Assembly (NCBI RefSeq): GCF_900091575.1
Contig: NZ_FMCR01000001.1
Span: 186,001-250,000, forward strand
Source of the DNA: Micromonospora saelicesensis
GTDB lineage: Bacteria; Actinomycetota; Actinomycetes; Mycobacteriales; Micromonosporaceae
DNA: 64,000 nt
Direction of reading: 5' to 3'
Shown: positions 1 to 7,749 of the stretch, piece after piece
Numbering within the stretch: the first letter of the stretch is position 1
Layout of the letters: each line of letters opens with the position of its first letter
Notes under the pieces: generated by a model
What the model saw: the letters and a program-made list of their open reading frames with translations, nothing else
The model's database searches: none
What the model was told of the DNA's origin: nothing
Program-made: the position numbers and the translations under genes

Positions 1-2
1 CC

Positions 3-260
3 GACCGCGCCGCGTTCACCCGCGCGTACGGGCTCAACCTGGCCCTCAACTTCGGTTGGAGCGCGCTGTTCTTCAAGGCCCACAGACCCACCATCGCGCT
101 GGCCGAAATCGCCGCGCTCAACGTCTCCAACCTCGTGCTGCTCCGCCGAGCCGCACGGGCCGACCGCGTCGCGGGCGTCGCACTGGCCCCGTACGCCGCG
201 TGGACGCTCTTCGCGACCGCCCTCAACGGCACCATCGTCCGCCTCAACACCAAGCGTTGA
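3..260 (+). CDS. TspO/MBR family protein, 3' part only
   Basis: The 5' end lies outside the window; 85 C-terminal residues are visible. The visible part has the pattern of the last three membrane helices of TspO/MBR (tryptophan-rich sensory) proteins: ALNFGWSALFF, then a helix starting at ALAEIAALNVSNL, then LAPYAAWTLFATALNGTI ending close to the C terminus. Family members are five-helix membrane proteins that bind porphyrins or cholesterol-like ligands and are linked to stress responses; the substrate here is unknown. The following tRNA-Lys and its terminator are on the opposite strand, so the two transcripts converge. Confidence 0.75.
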   Translation, partial: DRAAFTRAYGLNLALNFGWSALFFKAHRPTIALAEIAALNVSNLVLLRRAARADRVAGVALAPYAAWTLFATALNGTIVRLNTKR

Positions 261-317
261 GCCGGAAGATCATCCTCGTACCGCGTGTCCGCCGGCTCCC
301 GGGCGTACCGAAGACAC

Positions 318-359
318 AAAAAAAGGCCCCGACCCGGTGTGAACCACCAGGTCAGGACC
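318..359 (-). terminator. Intrinsic terminator of tRNA-Lys
   Basis: On the minus strand a 15-pair stem (325-339 with 345-359, a few G-U pairs) closes a 5-base loop and is followed by seven T residues (318-324). It begins 9 bases past the tRNA-Lys CCA end. A clear U-tract is unusual beside the other hairpins in this GC-rich window. Confidence 0.8.
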
Positions 360-367
360 TTGATCGT

Positions 368-443
368 TGGTGCGCCGCCAGGGACTCGAACCCCGAACCC
401 GCGGATTAAGAGTCCGCTGCTCTGCCAGTTGAGCTAGCGGCGC
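368..443 (-). tRNA. tRNA-Lys (anticodon CTT)
   Basis: The reverse complement folds as a 76-base tRNA. The 7-bp acceptor is GCGCCGC with GCGGCGC, the D-arm has AGCTCAACTGGCAGAGC, the anticodon loop is CTCTTAA giving CTT, and the T-arm has GGTTCGAGTCC. Discriminator A is followed by an encoded CCA (368-370). Confidence 0.95.
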
Positions 444-630
444 TCGTCGGCAACGGAGAGAACATTAGCACCCCCGGAAGGCGCGCTCCAATTCGGTTAC
501 CCGGGTCCCCCCTTCGGTCGAGCTTTGCCGGCAAAAAGCCCCAAACCGGCCACCATCGCCAAGGTCGGGGCGTGGGTTGGGGCGGTGATGCGGCACGATG
601 TCCGCCAGGTACGCGAGAACAGAGGTGGGC

Positions 631-1893
631 ATGGCACGGTTCACGCGAGCCGGGGCGGTGGTGGGCGCCCTGACTCTGGCGGCGTCGCTGGCACTGACCG
701 GATGCGGCGGCGGCGAGAAGAAGCCGGAATTCGTTGGCGGGGCGTCCTCGGACGTGAGCGCCACCCCTGACTCAGCCGCACCTTCGACGCCGAGCACACC
801 GAGCGGGCCGCCGCTCACACTGAGCCCGGCCGACGGCACGAAGAACCGGCCGGTGAGCACGGAGATCAGCGCGAAACTCCCGGACGGCGGGAAGGTGTCG
901 GCGGTCACCCTGACGGCGGACGGCGGCGGCTCGGTCGAGGGCAAGCTGCGTACCGATGGCTCGGCCTGGGTGCCGTCCGCTCCGCTGAAGTGGGGCACCC
1001 GCTACACGGCCACGGTGACGGCGAGCGCGTCGGACGGCACGAGCAGCCAGGGCACCAGCAGCTTCACCACGATGGCCAAGCCGAAGTCGACGATCGGTTC
1101 CGGCCTGTACCTCTTCGACGACAAGAGTTACGGGGTGGCCATGCCGGTGGTCACCGAGTTCCACCCGGGCATCCCGAAGAAGGACCGGGCGGCGGTGCAG
1201 AAGCGGATGTTCGTCCGGACCGACCCGCCGCAGCCGGGCGCATGGCACTGGGTCAGCAATGGCACGCAGGCCTACTACCGGGCCCCGGAGTACTGGAAGC
1301 CGGGCACCACCATCACCGTGCGGATCGCCCTGGCCGGGGTGCCGCTGAGCAACGGCAAGTACGGCGACGTCGACCGCAAGGCCACCGCCAAGATCGGCCG
1401 GTCGTTCGAGATGAAGGTCGACAACGCCAACAAGAAGATGACGGTGTACGAGAACGGCGCGCCGGTGCGCACCATCCCGGTGAGCCTCGGCAAGAAGAGC
1501 ACACCGTCGTCGAGCGGCACGATGGTGGTGATGGAGAAGAAGGAAGCCACTGTCTTCGACACCCGCGACGACCCGGATCCGGCCAACCGCTACGTGACCG
1601 ACATCCAGTTCGCCCAGCGGCTCACCTGGGGTGGCGAGTACATCCACGCCGCGCCCTGGTCGGAGCACGTGCAGGGGCGGCAGAACGTCTCGCACGGGTG
1701 CGTGAACGTGTCCATGGCGAACGCCAGGTGGTTGTTCGACAAGACCCGGATCGGTGACCCGATCACGATCAAGGGCACCGAGCGCAGGATCGCCGCCGGT
1801 AACGGTTGGACGGCGTGGAGCGTGAGCTGGTCGGAGTTCATCAAGGGCAGCGCGTTGCCGGTGCCCAGTGGTGGGGCCGGCCCGGCGGTCTGA
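631..1893 (+). CDS. L,D-transpeptidase lipoprotein (first of tandem pair)
   Basis: A 420-residue secreted lipoprotein expected to form or remodel 3-3 peptidoglycan cross-links, or anchor proteins, outside the membrane. The start is the ATG preceded by GAGGTGG; it gives a short hydrophobic signal and lipobox LTGC with Cys25. A Ser/Pro/Thr linker and an Ig-like domain (about residues 60-150) precede a second Ig-like region and the YkuD catalytic domain (about 265-395). The catalytic motif SHGCVN puts the nucleophile at Cys357, with an upstream HAAPW segment that fits the family. The order matches mycobacterial LdtMt2-type enzymes. It is highly similar to the next gene, so the pair looks like a tandem duplication. 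Confidence 0.9.
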   Translation: MARFTRAGAVVGALTLAASLALTGCGGGEKKPEFVGGASSDVSATPDSAAPSTPSTPSGPPLTLSPADGTKNRPVSTEISAKLPDGGKVSAVTLTADGGGSVEGKLRTDGSAWVPSAPLKWGTRYTATVTASASDGTSSQGTSSFTTMAKPKSTIGSGLYLFDDKSYGVAMPVVTEFHPGIPKKDRAAVQKRMFVRTDPPQPGAWHWVSNGTQAYYRAPEYWKPGTTITVRIALAGVPLSNGKYGDVDRKATAKIGRSFEMKVDNANKKMTVYENGAPVRTIPVSLGKKSTPSSSGTMVVMEKKEATVFDTRDDPDPANRYVTDIQFAQRLTWGGEYIHAAPWSEHVQGRQNVSHGCVNVSMANARWLFDKTRIGDPITIKGTERRIAAGNGWTAWSVSWSEFIKGSALPVPSGGAGPAV

Positions 1894-2141
1894 GCCGTCG
1901 ACCTCGTTGCGCCGGCTCGGCCGTTGGCCGGGTCGGCGTACCCTTGCACTCCCGCCGCTCGATGACAGCGCGGCGACCCCCGCACTCCCGTACGGAGACG
2001 AACCAGGCTCACGAAACGCCGGATAGTAGCAGGATTCGGGCACTATTGATGGCGTGTTTCGGTTCACCCTCGGCAACCGGGGCCGGCTCTGGCGCGTCAA
2101 TAAGAGACGATGGGGCAGCGACCACAACTGTGAGGGAATTC

Positions 2142-3434
2142 ATGCGAGCTAGCCAGGACCAGCTGATCAGGCCCGGTGGGCGACGCCGCGTGTTCGCGGC
2201 GGGCCTTCTCGCCGTGGCGCTGGCCTTCACCTCGGCCTGCACCGACAGCGACGGCGGCAAGCCGTCCTCGTGGCACGGCGGCGGCGAGAACCCGGCGCCG
2301 AAGGCCGCCGCGACGATCAGTGAGCCGGCGGCCGACGCCAAGGACGTGCCGGCGTCCACCGGCATCACCTTCACCACAAAGGACGCCGTCGAGACCGCTG
2401 TCGAGCTGAAGGACGCCGCCGGCAAGACGGTCGAGGGCGCCCTCGCCAAGGACGGCAAGTCGTGGCTGCCGACCGGTGCGCTGGCCTACGGCACGAGCTA
2501 CACGGCCACCGTGACCGCCAAGGGCGACGACGGACGTCCGGCCACCGCGACGAGCACCTTCACCACCATGGCCAAGCCCGGCAATCAGGTACGGGTGAGC
2601 AGCTTCCTCGGTGACAACCAGGTGGTCGGGGTGGGCATGCCGCTGATCGTGAAGTTCAGCCGGGCCATCCCGGAGGACTACCGCGACGACGTGCAGCGTC
2701 GGATGACCGTCACCTCGACCCCGGCGCAGGAGGGGATCTGGCACTGGGTCAGCCCCACCGAGATCCGGTACCGGCCGAAGGAGTTCTGGAAGCCCGACAG
2801 CAAGGTCTCCTACCGGGTGCAGGCCGGCGGCCTGCCGATGGGTGCGGGTTGGTACGGCCGCGCCGACCTCGCGGTGGACGTCAAGATCGGCGCGGCGGTG
2901 GTCATGACGGTGGACAACAAGACCAAGCGGATGACGGTGACCCGCAACGGCTCTGTGATCAAGACCATCCCGGTCAGCCTGGGCAAGAAGAGCACGCCCT
3001 CGTCCAGCGGCACCATGGTCGTGATCGAGAAGCTGCGCAAGACGGTCTTCGACACGTTCGAGGAGCTGGGCCCGGAGGAGGGCTACCGCACCAAGATCGA
3101 CTTCGCTCAGCGCCTCACCTGGGGCGGGGAGTTCATCCACGCGGCACCCTGGTCCGAGGGCCAGCAGGGCACCACGAACGTGTCGCACGGCTGCGTGAAC
3201 GTGTCGATGGCCAACGGCGACTGGCTCTTCAAGAACACCCAGATCGGCGACCCGATCACGGTCAAGGGCACCGAGCGCAAGCTGCAGAACGGCAACGGCT
3301 GGACCGACTGGAACATGAGCTGGGACGAGTACGTCAAGGGCAGCGCCCTTCCGTACGAGCCTCCGGCCGACCCGGACGCCACCACCCCGACCCCGGACGG
3401 GACGGTCACCCCGTCCCCCACGCCGACCGCCTGA
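2142..3434 (+). CDS. L,D-transpeptidase lipoprotein (second of tandem pair)
   Basis: A 430-residue paralogue of the upstream gene with the same Ig-like plus YkuD layout. The ATG is chosen because TGAGGGA lies 4 bases upstream and it yields a twin-arginine-like N region (RRR) and lipobox TSAC with Cys33. The catalytic SHGCVN places the nucleophile at Cys351. Long blocks, such as GKKSTPSSSGTMVV and FAQRLTWGGE, are shared with the first copy, while the linkers and the Pro/Thr-rich C-terminal tail (about 25 residues) differ. A 248-base gap separates the copies, so each may have its own promoter. A strong hairpin follows the stop codon. Confidence 0.9.
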   Translation: MRASQDQLIRPGGRRRVFAAGLLAVALAFTSACTDSDGGKPSSWHGGGENPAPKAAATISEPAADAKDVPASTGITFTTKDAVETAVELKDAAGKTVEGALAKDGKSWLPTGALAYGTSYTATVTAKGDDGRPATATSTFTTMAKPGNQVRVSSFLGDNQVVGVGMPLIVKFSRAIPEDYRDDVQRRMTVTSTPAQEGIWHWVSPTEIRYRPKEFWKPDSKVSYRVQAGGLPMGAGWYGRADLAVDVKIGAAVVMTVDNKTKRMTVTRNGSVIKTIPVSLGKKSTPSSSGTMVVIEKLRKTVFDTFEELGPEEGYRTKIDFAQRLTWGGEFIHAAPWSEGQQGTTNVSHGCVNVSMANGDWLFKNTQIGDPITVKGTERKLQNGNGWTDWNMSWDEYVKGSALPYEPPADPDATTPTPDGTVTPSPTPTA

Positions 3435-3446
3435 GCCAGCCGACGG

Positions 3447-3470
3447 AAGCCCCCTCCTCGGAGGGGGCTT
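3447..3470 (+). terminator. Hairpin terminator after second L,D-transpeptidase
   Basis: A perfect 11-bp stem (AAGCCCCCTCC with GGAGGGGGCTT) closes a 2-base TC tip, 12 bases after the stop codon. It is followed by TCGCG rather than a T-run, as is common in actinomycetes. Confidence 0.75.
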
Positions 3471-3502
3471 TCGCGTGCCCGCCTGTTTCGCCCCTACAAC
3501 GA

Positions 3503-3532
3503 CTCAGGCCCCCTCCGAGGAGGGGGCCTGAG
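3503..3532 (-). terminator. Hairpin terminator after tRNA-His
   Basis: A 14-bp stem CTCAGGCCCCCTCC / GGAGGGGGCCTGAG with a 2-base GA tip lies just past the 3' end of the minus-strand tRNA-His. Its 20-base core is the exact reverse complement of the core of the hairpin at 3447-3470. Confidence 0.7.
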
Positions 3533-3544
3533 CAGTAAAACCAG

Positions 3545-3621
3545 TGGGGTGACTGATGGGAATTGAACCCACGACAACCGGGACCACAACCCGGTGCTCT
3601 GCCAACTGAGCTACAGCCACC
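3545..3621 (-). tRNA. tRNA-His (anticodon GTG)
   Basis: The reverse complement folds as a tRNA with acceptor GTGGCTG / CAGTCAC, anticodon loop TTGTGGT and T-arm GGTTCAATTCC. It shows the histidine-specific extra G at -1 (complement of 3621) facing discriminator C (complement of 3548). CCA is encoded at 3545-3547. Confidence 0.95.
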
Positions 3622-3732
3622 ATGCCGCCGTCGCCCGGTCGATCGCTCCGGGCGGGGTGCGGACCAATAATAGCCACACCGCGACGCACCTCGTCCAGCG
3701 GGTTCCCTGCTCCCCGGGACGAGCCGGCGCGG

Positions 3733-4323
3733 TCAGAGTTCGGCGGCGATGGCCTTGGCGGTCTCGACATCCGGGCCGGGTAGCGGAACGAAGACGGTGC
3801 GCCGGTAGTACTCCAACTCGCGGATGCTCTCCCGGATGTCGGCCAGCGCCCGGTGCGCGAGACCCTTCTGCGGCTGACCGAAGTACACCCGGGGGTACCA
3901 GCGGCGGCAGAGTTCCTTGATCGACGACACGTCGATCATCCGGTAGTGCAGGTGCGCGTCGAGGCGGGGCATGTCCCGGGCGATGAAGCCCCGGTCGGTG
4001 GCGATCGAGTTGCCGCAGAGCGGAGCCGTACGCGGATCCTTGACGAAGGTGCGGACGTAGTCCAGGACCAGGTCTTCGGCCTCGGCGAGGGTGACCGCCG
4101 AACGACGGACCTCCTCGGTGAGGCCGGACTTGGCATGCATGGTCTGCACGATCTCCGGCATCCCCTCCAGTGCCGCCTCGTCGGCGTGGATGACCACGTC
4201 GACACCATCACCCAGCACGTTGAGGTCGGGATCGGTGACCAGTGCCGCAACCTCGATCAGTTTGTCCCTGCCGAGGTCCAACCCAGTCATCTCACAGTCG
4301 ATCCAGACGAGGAGATCAGCCAC
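3733..4323 (-). CDS. orn: Oligoribonuclease
   Basis: A 196-residue cytoplasmic DEDDh exonuclease that degrades 2-5 nt RNAs and pGpG to mononucleotides. Motif I is [10 protein letters not shown] (acidic residues D9 and E11), motif II is in [15 protein letters not shown], and motif III is HRALADI near the C terminus. Its length is usual for the family. It is divergent from the next glycosyltransferase gene with a 72-base gap. Confidence 0.95.
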   Translation of the reverse strand: MADLLVWIDCEMTGLDLGRDKLIEVAALVTDPDLNVLGDGVDVVIHADEAALEGMPEIVQTMHAKSGLTEEVRRSAVTLAEAEDLVLDYVRTFVKDPRTAPLCGNSIATDRGFIARDMPRLDAHLHYRMIDVSSIKELCRRWYPRVYFGQPQKGLAHRALADIRESIRELEYYRRTVFVPLPGPDVETAKAIAAEL

Positions 4324-4395
4324 CGGGACAGCCTACGCGCAGCCCACACCCCGCGGCTGCGCGCTCTCGGCGGACCGGCCCGCTAGGGTTTCGGG

Positions 4396-5679
4396 GTGCC
4401 AGCAGAACCCGTCGCACCGCCCGCCGTCACCGAAGACGATCCCGGCGGCCGTACGGTCCGTCGTCTGGTCGCGGTGGTGGCCCTCGGGGCTGTGCTGCCA
4501 GCGCTGTACCTGCCCGGCCTCGTGCACAACTTCTTCGATCTCAAGATTTACATGTCCGCGATGGACTGGTGGCGCGTCGGCCACCCGCTCTACGACTACG
4601 TCCAGCCCGATCGGGTGCAGGGCGAGCTGTACTTCACCTACCCACCATTCAGCGCGCTGCTGCTGTGGCCGTTCGGTCTGCTGCGGCTCGGCGCCACCGT
4701 GGCGATCTTCACGGCGCTCACCGTGCTGGCCGTGGTGCTGACCACCCGGTGGCTGGTGGCGCCGGTGATCGCCCGACACGACCTGCCCCGAAGGTTCACC
4801 CTGGTCGCCGCCGTACTGCTGGTGCTGGCGGTGGAGAGCATCCGCGAGACGATCACCTTCGGCCAGATCAACATGCTGTTGGTCGTGCTGATCCTGGCCG
4901 ACCTGCTGTTCGCGGTACCGCAGGCGCGACGCTGGGCCGGGGTGGGCGTGGGGCTGGCGACGGCGCTCAAGCTCTTTCCCGGCATCTTCATCGTGTACCT
5001 GCTGGCCACCCGGCGGTGGCGGGCCGCGGCGGTGGCGAGCGCGACCGCGGCGGCGGCGACCCTGCTCGCGGCGGCGATCGCCCCTCGTGACTCGTGGCGG
5101 TTCTGGACGCACGAGCTGTGGACCACCGAGCGGGTGGGACGCACCGACATCGTCGGCAACCAGTCGCTGTTCGGCCTTCTCAGCCGGTTCACCGAGCCGG
5201 AGAAGCCGGACCGGGTGCTCTGGCTGCTGCTCGTCGCCGCGGTCGCCGCCTACGGGCTGTGGCGGGCCGCCCGCGCGGCGCGGGCCGGTGACCCGTTGAC
5301 GGGCCTGACGTTGACCGGGTTGGTCGGCTCCCTGGCCAGCCCGATCACCTGGACCCACCACATCTACTGGTTCGTGCCGGCGGTGGTGCTGCTCGCCGAC
5401 GCGGCGTTGAGCGCGGACCGCCCGGACGAGGCACGCCGGCGTCGCTGGCTGGCCGGGCTCGCGCTGGGCATCACCGCCGTGACCATCTACGGCGTGGTGA
5501 CGTTCCAGGCCTGGGGCGCGGGACCGGTCCGCACTCACGACCCGGTGGACTTCGTCGTGCAGAACACCTACGTGCTGCTCAGCCTGCTGCTGCTGGTGGC
5601 GTTGCCGGTGCGCTCGGGGTTCGGTGCGGAAAATCGCACCAATTGGACAGACCTCCCGAGTAGCCATGTTCGGCGCTAA
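4396..5679 (+). CDS. GT87-family polyprenol-phosphate mannosyltransferase-like membrane protein
   Basis: A 427-residue polytopic membrane protein starting at GTG. It resembles the DUF2029/GT87 family, which includes mycobacterial PimE and adds alpha-1,2-mannose from polyprenyl-phosphate mannose on the outer face of the membrane. The early extracytoplasmic loop carries the expected acidic residue (FFDLKIYMSAMDWW), and about ten hydrophobic helices follow. Conserved blocks include FGQINMLLVVLILADL, ALKLFPGIFIVYLL and ASPITWTHHIYW. The acceptor (lipomannan, PIM or another glycan) cannot be read from sequence. A strong hairpin follows at 5734. Confidence 0.8.
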   Translation: MPAEPVAPPAVTEDDPGGRTVRRLVAVVALGAVLPALYLPGLVHNFFDLKIYMSAMDWWRVGHPLYDYVQPDRVQGELYFTYPPFSALLLWPFGLLRLGATVAIFTALTVLAVVLTTRWLVAPVIARHDLPRRFTLVAAVLLVLAVESIRETITFGQINMLLVVLILADLLFAVPQARRWAGVGVGLATALKLFPGIFIVYLLATRRWRAAAVASATAAAATLLAAAIAPRDSWRFWTHELWTTERVGRTDIVGNQSLFGLLSRFTEPEKPDRVLWLLLVAAVAAYGLWRAARAARAGDPLTGLTLTGLVGSLASPITWTHHIYWFVPAVVLLADAALSADRPDEARRRRWLAGLALGITAVTIYGVVTFQAWGAGPVRTHDPVDFVVQNTYVLLSLLLLVALPVRSGFGAENRTNWTDLPSSHVRR

Positions 5680-5733
5680 CCTGTCCTCATCTACCTCAAG
5701 CGTCGCTCGGGTAGCACCGATCCCCCGGTGAGG

Positions 5734-5766
5734 GTGGCCCTCCGCGTCGGCAGCGCGGAGGGCCAC
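5734..5766. terminator. Bidirectional hairpin between convergent genes
   Basis: A perfect 13-bp stem (GTGGCCCTCCGCG with CGCGGAGGGCCAC) and a 7-base loop lie between the GT87 gene (plus) and the membrane protein gene (minus), so it can end transcripts from both sides. Confidence 0.75.
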
Positions 5767-5831
5767 TCGCCGTCTCACCCACCGCCACCGGCCAGGCCGT
5801 CACCCGACAGGGCCCGCCACTGACCCTGTCG

Positions 5832-6857
5832 TCACCCGACCGGGCCGCCACGGGCCGGCTCGTCGCCCGGTGCGGCCGGCACCGGCCGGGCCGTTGGCTC
5901 GTCCACGTCGGCCGGCGGCCAGGCGAGACTCAGCGTCACCTCCGGCGGGCGGGGCAGCCGGACCGGTTCGTCCAGGTCGGCGAGGGTGGTCGCGCGGGCC
6001 GCGCCGATCGCCGGCCGGGCGGGTTCCGGGGCCCCGGAGCCAACCGGGGCGAGTTGTCGCGCCGGCAACGGTGGGGTCGGATCGGGTTGCCGGAGGCCCA
6101 GCCCACTCAGCGAGGTGACCCCGAGCCGGCCGGCGAGCACCGGCACCTGGTCCGGCTCGACCACGAAGATCACCTCGCGTGGCCGTAGCGGCCGCAGCAG
6201 GAGCAGCGCCGCGCACACCACCAGCAGCACGCCGACGGTCAGCAGACCCCAGGTGGCCAGGCCGGTCCACCCGACCCGCAACTCGGCGCGCAGGTCCAGG
6301 GCCAGGTCGGCCTCGCCGTCGGGGCGCATCACCACCAGGCTCATGGGTTCACCGGCGAGGTCATCGGCGCTCCACTCCAGCGAGCCGATCCCCTCGCGTA
6401 CCCAGAAGGGCCGGCCCAGCGGTGTGACAGGCCCGTCTGCCGTCGCGACGCCCGGAGTGTCGGCGGCCGGTCCGGCTGGATCGAGCCGGACCGGCAGCGG
6501 ACCCCGGGCCAGCGCCACCCGGCGGACCGTGGCGTGCGGCACCGCCTCCAGCCAGCCCCGCACCTCGGCGGTGGGCGCCAACCCGACGAAGGCCGGCCCG
6601 CCGGTGCTGCGGGCTTCCAGGCGCAGTCGGGTCTGCGCGGTACGCGCGAAGGGCGCCTCCTGCCGCAGCAACCGGTCGAGGTCGGTGACGACGATCGCGT
6701 GACCGGGCGTGCGGACCGTTTCGAAACGGGCGGCGAAGGACCCGCCGGGGTCGGCGTGTCGACTCACCAGCCACAGCCCGCCACCGGCGAACAGCGCCGG
6801 AATTCCCACGACCAACAGCAGCACTCCGGCGATCATCCGCACGAACCGCATCCGCAC
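5832..6857 (-). CDS. Membrane protein of unknown function
   Basis: A 341-residue protein I do not recognise as a named family. It has an N-terminal hydrophobic segment (about residues 8-30) and a second one (about 200-225), with about 170 residues between them predicted outside the membrane. The C-terminal cytoplasmic tail is Pro/Ala-rich and disordered-looking. The outer part has no catalytic motif that I can see. In-frame ATG codons just downstream (MRMRFVRM) leave the exact start open. The next gene on this strand (YcnI) ends 143 bases upstream behind a strong hairpin, so this gene is probably transcribed alone. Confidence 0.6.
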   Translation of the reverse strand: MRMRFVRMIAGVLLLVVGIPALFAGGGLWLVSRHADPGGSFAARFETVRTPGHAIVVTDLDRLLRQEAPFARTAQTRLRLEARSTGGPAFVGLAPTAEVRGWLEAVPHATVRRVALARGPLPVRLDPAGPAADTPGVATADGPVTPLGRPFWVREGIGSLEWSADDLAGEPMSLVVMRPDGEADLALDLRAELRVGWTGLATWGLLTVGVLLVVCAALLLLRPLRPREVIFVVEPDQVPVLAGRLGVTSLSGLGLRQPDPTPPLPARQLAPVGSGAPEPARPAIGAARATTLADLDEPVRLPRPPEVTLSLAWPPADVDEPTARPVPAAPGDEPARGGPVG

Positions 6858-6955
6858 CGTCCCCCTCCGTAGCCAAATACCCGGCCGACCTTACCGACGT
6901 ACACCGTCTGATCAGGGGATATCCACGGCACGGTCGGCATCGGCTCCGGAAAGCG

Positions 6956-6988
6956 CGCTGGCCCGCCGGATGATCCGGCGGGCCAGCG
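6956..6988 (-). terminator. Hairpin terminator after YcnI
   Basis: A perfect 15-bp stem with a 3-base TGA loop starts 12 bases past the YcnI stop codon on the minus strand. Confidence 0.75.
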
Positions 6989-7000
6989 GGTGGAACAGGG

Positions 7001-7732
7001 TCAGGCCTTGGCGACCGGCTCCCGGCGGGTACGCGCGAACGCCAGCCCGCCCAGCACCAGGCCGGCCAGACCGGCGACGAGACCGGCCACACCGAGGCCG
7101 ACCGCGAGCCCGTTACCGTCGTCGTCGTCATCGTCGTCGGGCGACGCGACGGCTGCGGTCGGCGTGGCCGAACCCGACGGCGCCGCGGCGGCGGCCAGGG
7201 TGAGCACCGGAGCCGGGTGCTCCGGCTCCTCGGCACCCGGCGCCGGGTCGTCGATCCAGCGCGAGATGTTGCCGTCCGAGTAGGTCTGCAGGGTCTTGAA
7301 GACCATCGAGTCGACCTGCGGCAGCGGCCCCATCGAGACGGGGAACTCCTGGAACTGACCCGGCTTCACCCCCGCGTCACCCGAGGCCGTCCAGGTGATC
7401 TTGGAGACCGCTTCGGTGAGCTGACTGCCGTGCACCTCGATCGGCGGGTCCACCTTGCGCTTCTCCGTGGTGACCGTCCAGCCGGGCACCGGCATCGTCG
7501 ACACCGAGCCGACCGGGGCGTTCTCCGGCAGCACCACCTCCAGCTTGGTGGTCGACGCGGTGTCGCTCTCGTTGGGCACCCGGAACGCCACCCGGGCGTA
7601 GCCACCCTGGGTCGCCTCCTTCGGGTTCACCGTGACGTGTGCGGACGCCGGTCCGGCGAAGCCGAGCACAGCGGTGGCGGCGGTGAACGCCAGGGCGGCA
7701 GCGGCGGTTGCGGTACGCCGGAGTCGGGTCAT
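7001..7732 (-). CDS. ycnI: YcnI family copper-associated exported protein
   Basis: A 243-residue exported protein. The chosen ATG gives a signal peptide ending GPASA, so the mature protein begins with HVTVNP. The DUF1775/YcnI family is known to bind copper through that N-terminal histidine. The DUF1775 domain covers about residues 26-165 and is followed by a charged linker with an Asp-rich stretch and a C-terminal membrane helix before RTRREPVAKA. It lies 17 bases after the CopC-CopD gene on the same strand, so the two are probably co-transcribed. The role is copper handling at the cell surface, inferred from family and neighbour. Confidence 0.88.
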   Translation of the reverse strand: MTRLRRTATAAAALAFTAATAVLGFAGPASAHVTVNPKEATQGGYARVAFRVPNESDTASTTKLEVVLPENAPVGSVSTMPVPGWTVTTEKRKVDPPIEVHGSQLTEAVSKITWTASGDAGVKPGQFQEFPVSMGPLPQVDSMVFKTLQTYSDGNISRWIDDPAPGAEEPEHPAPVLTLAAAAAPSGSATPTAAVASPDDDDDDDGNGLAVGLGVAGLVAGLAGLVLGGLAFARTRREPVAKA

Positions 7733-7749
7733 GGGTTTCGCGAACCTCT

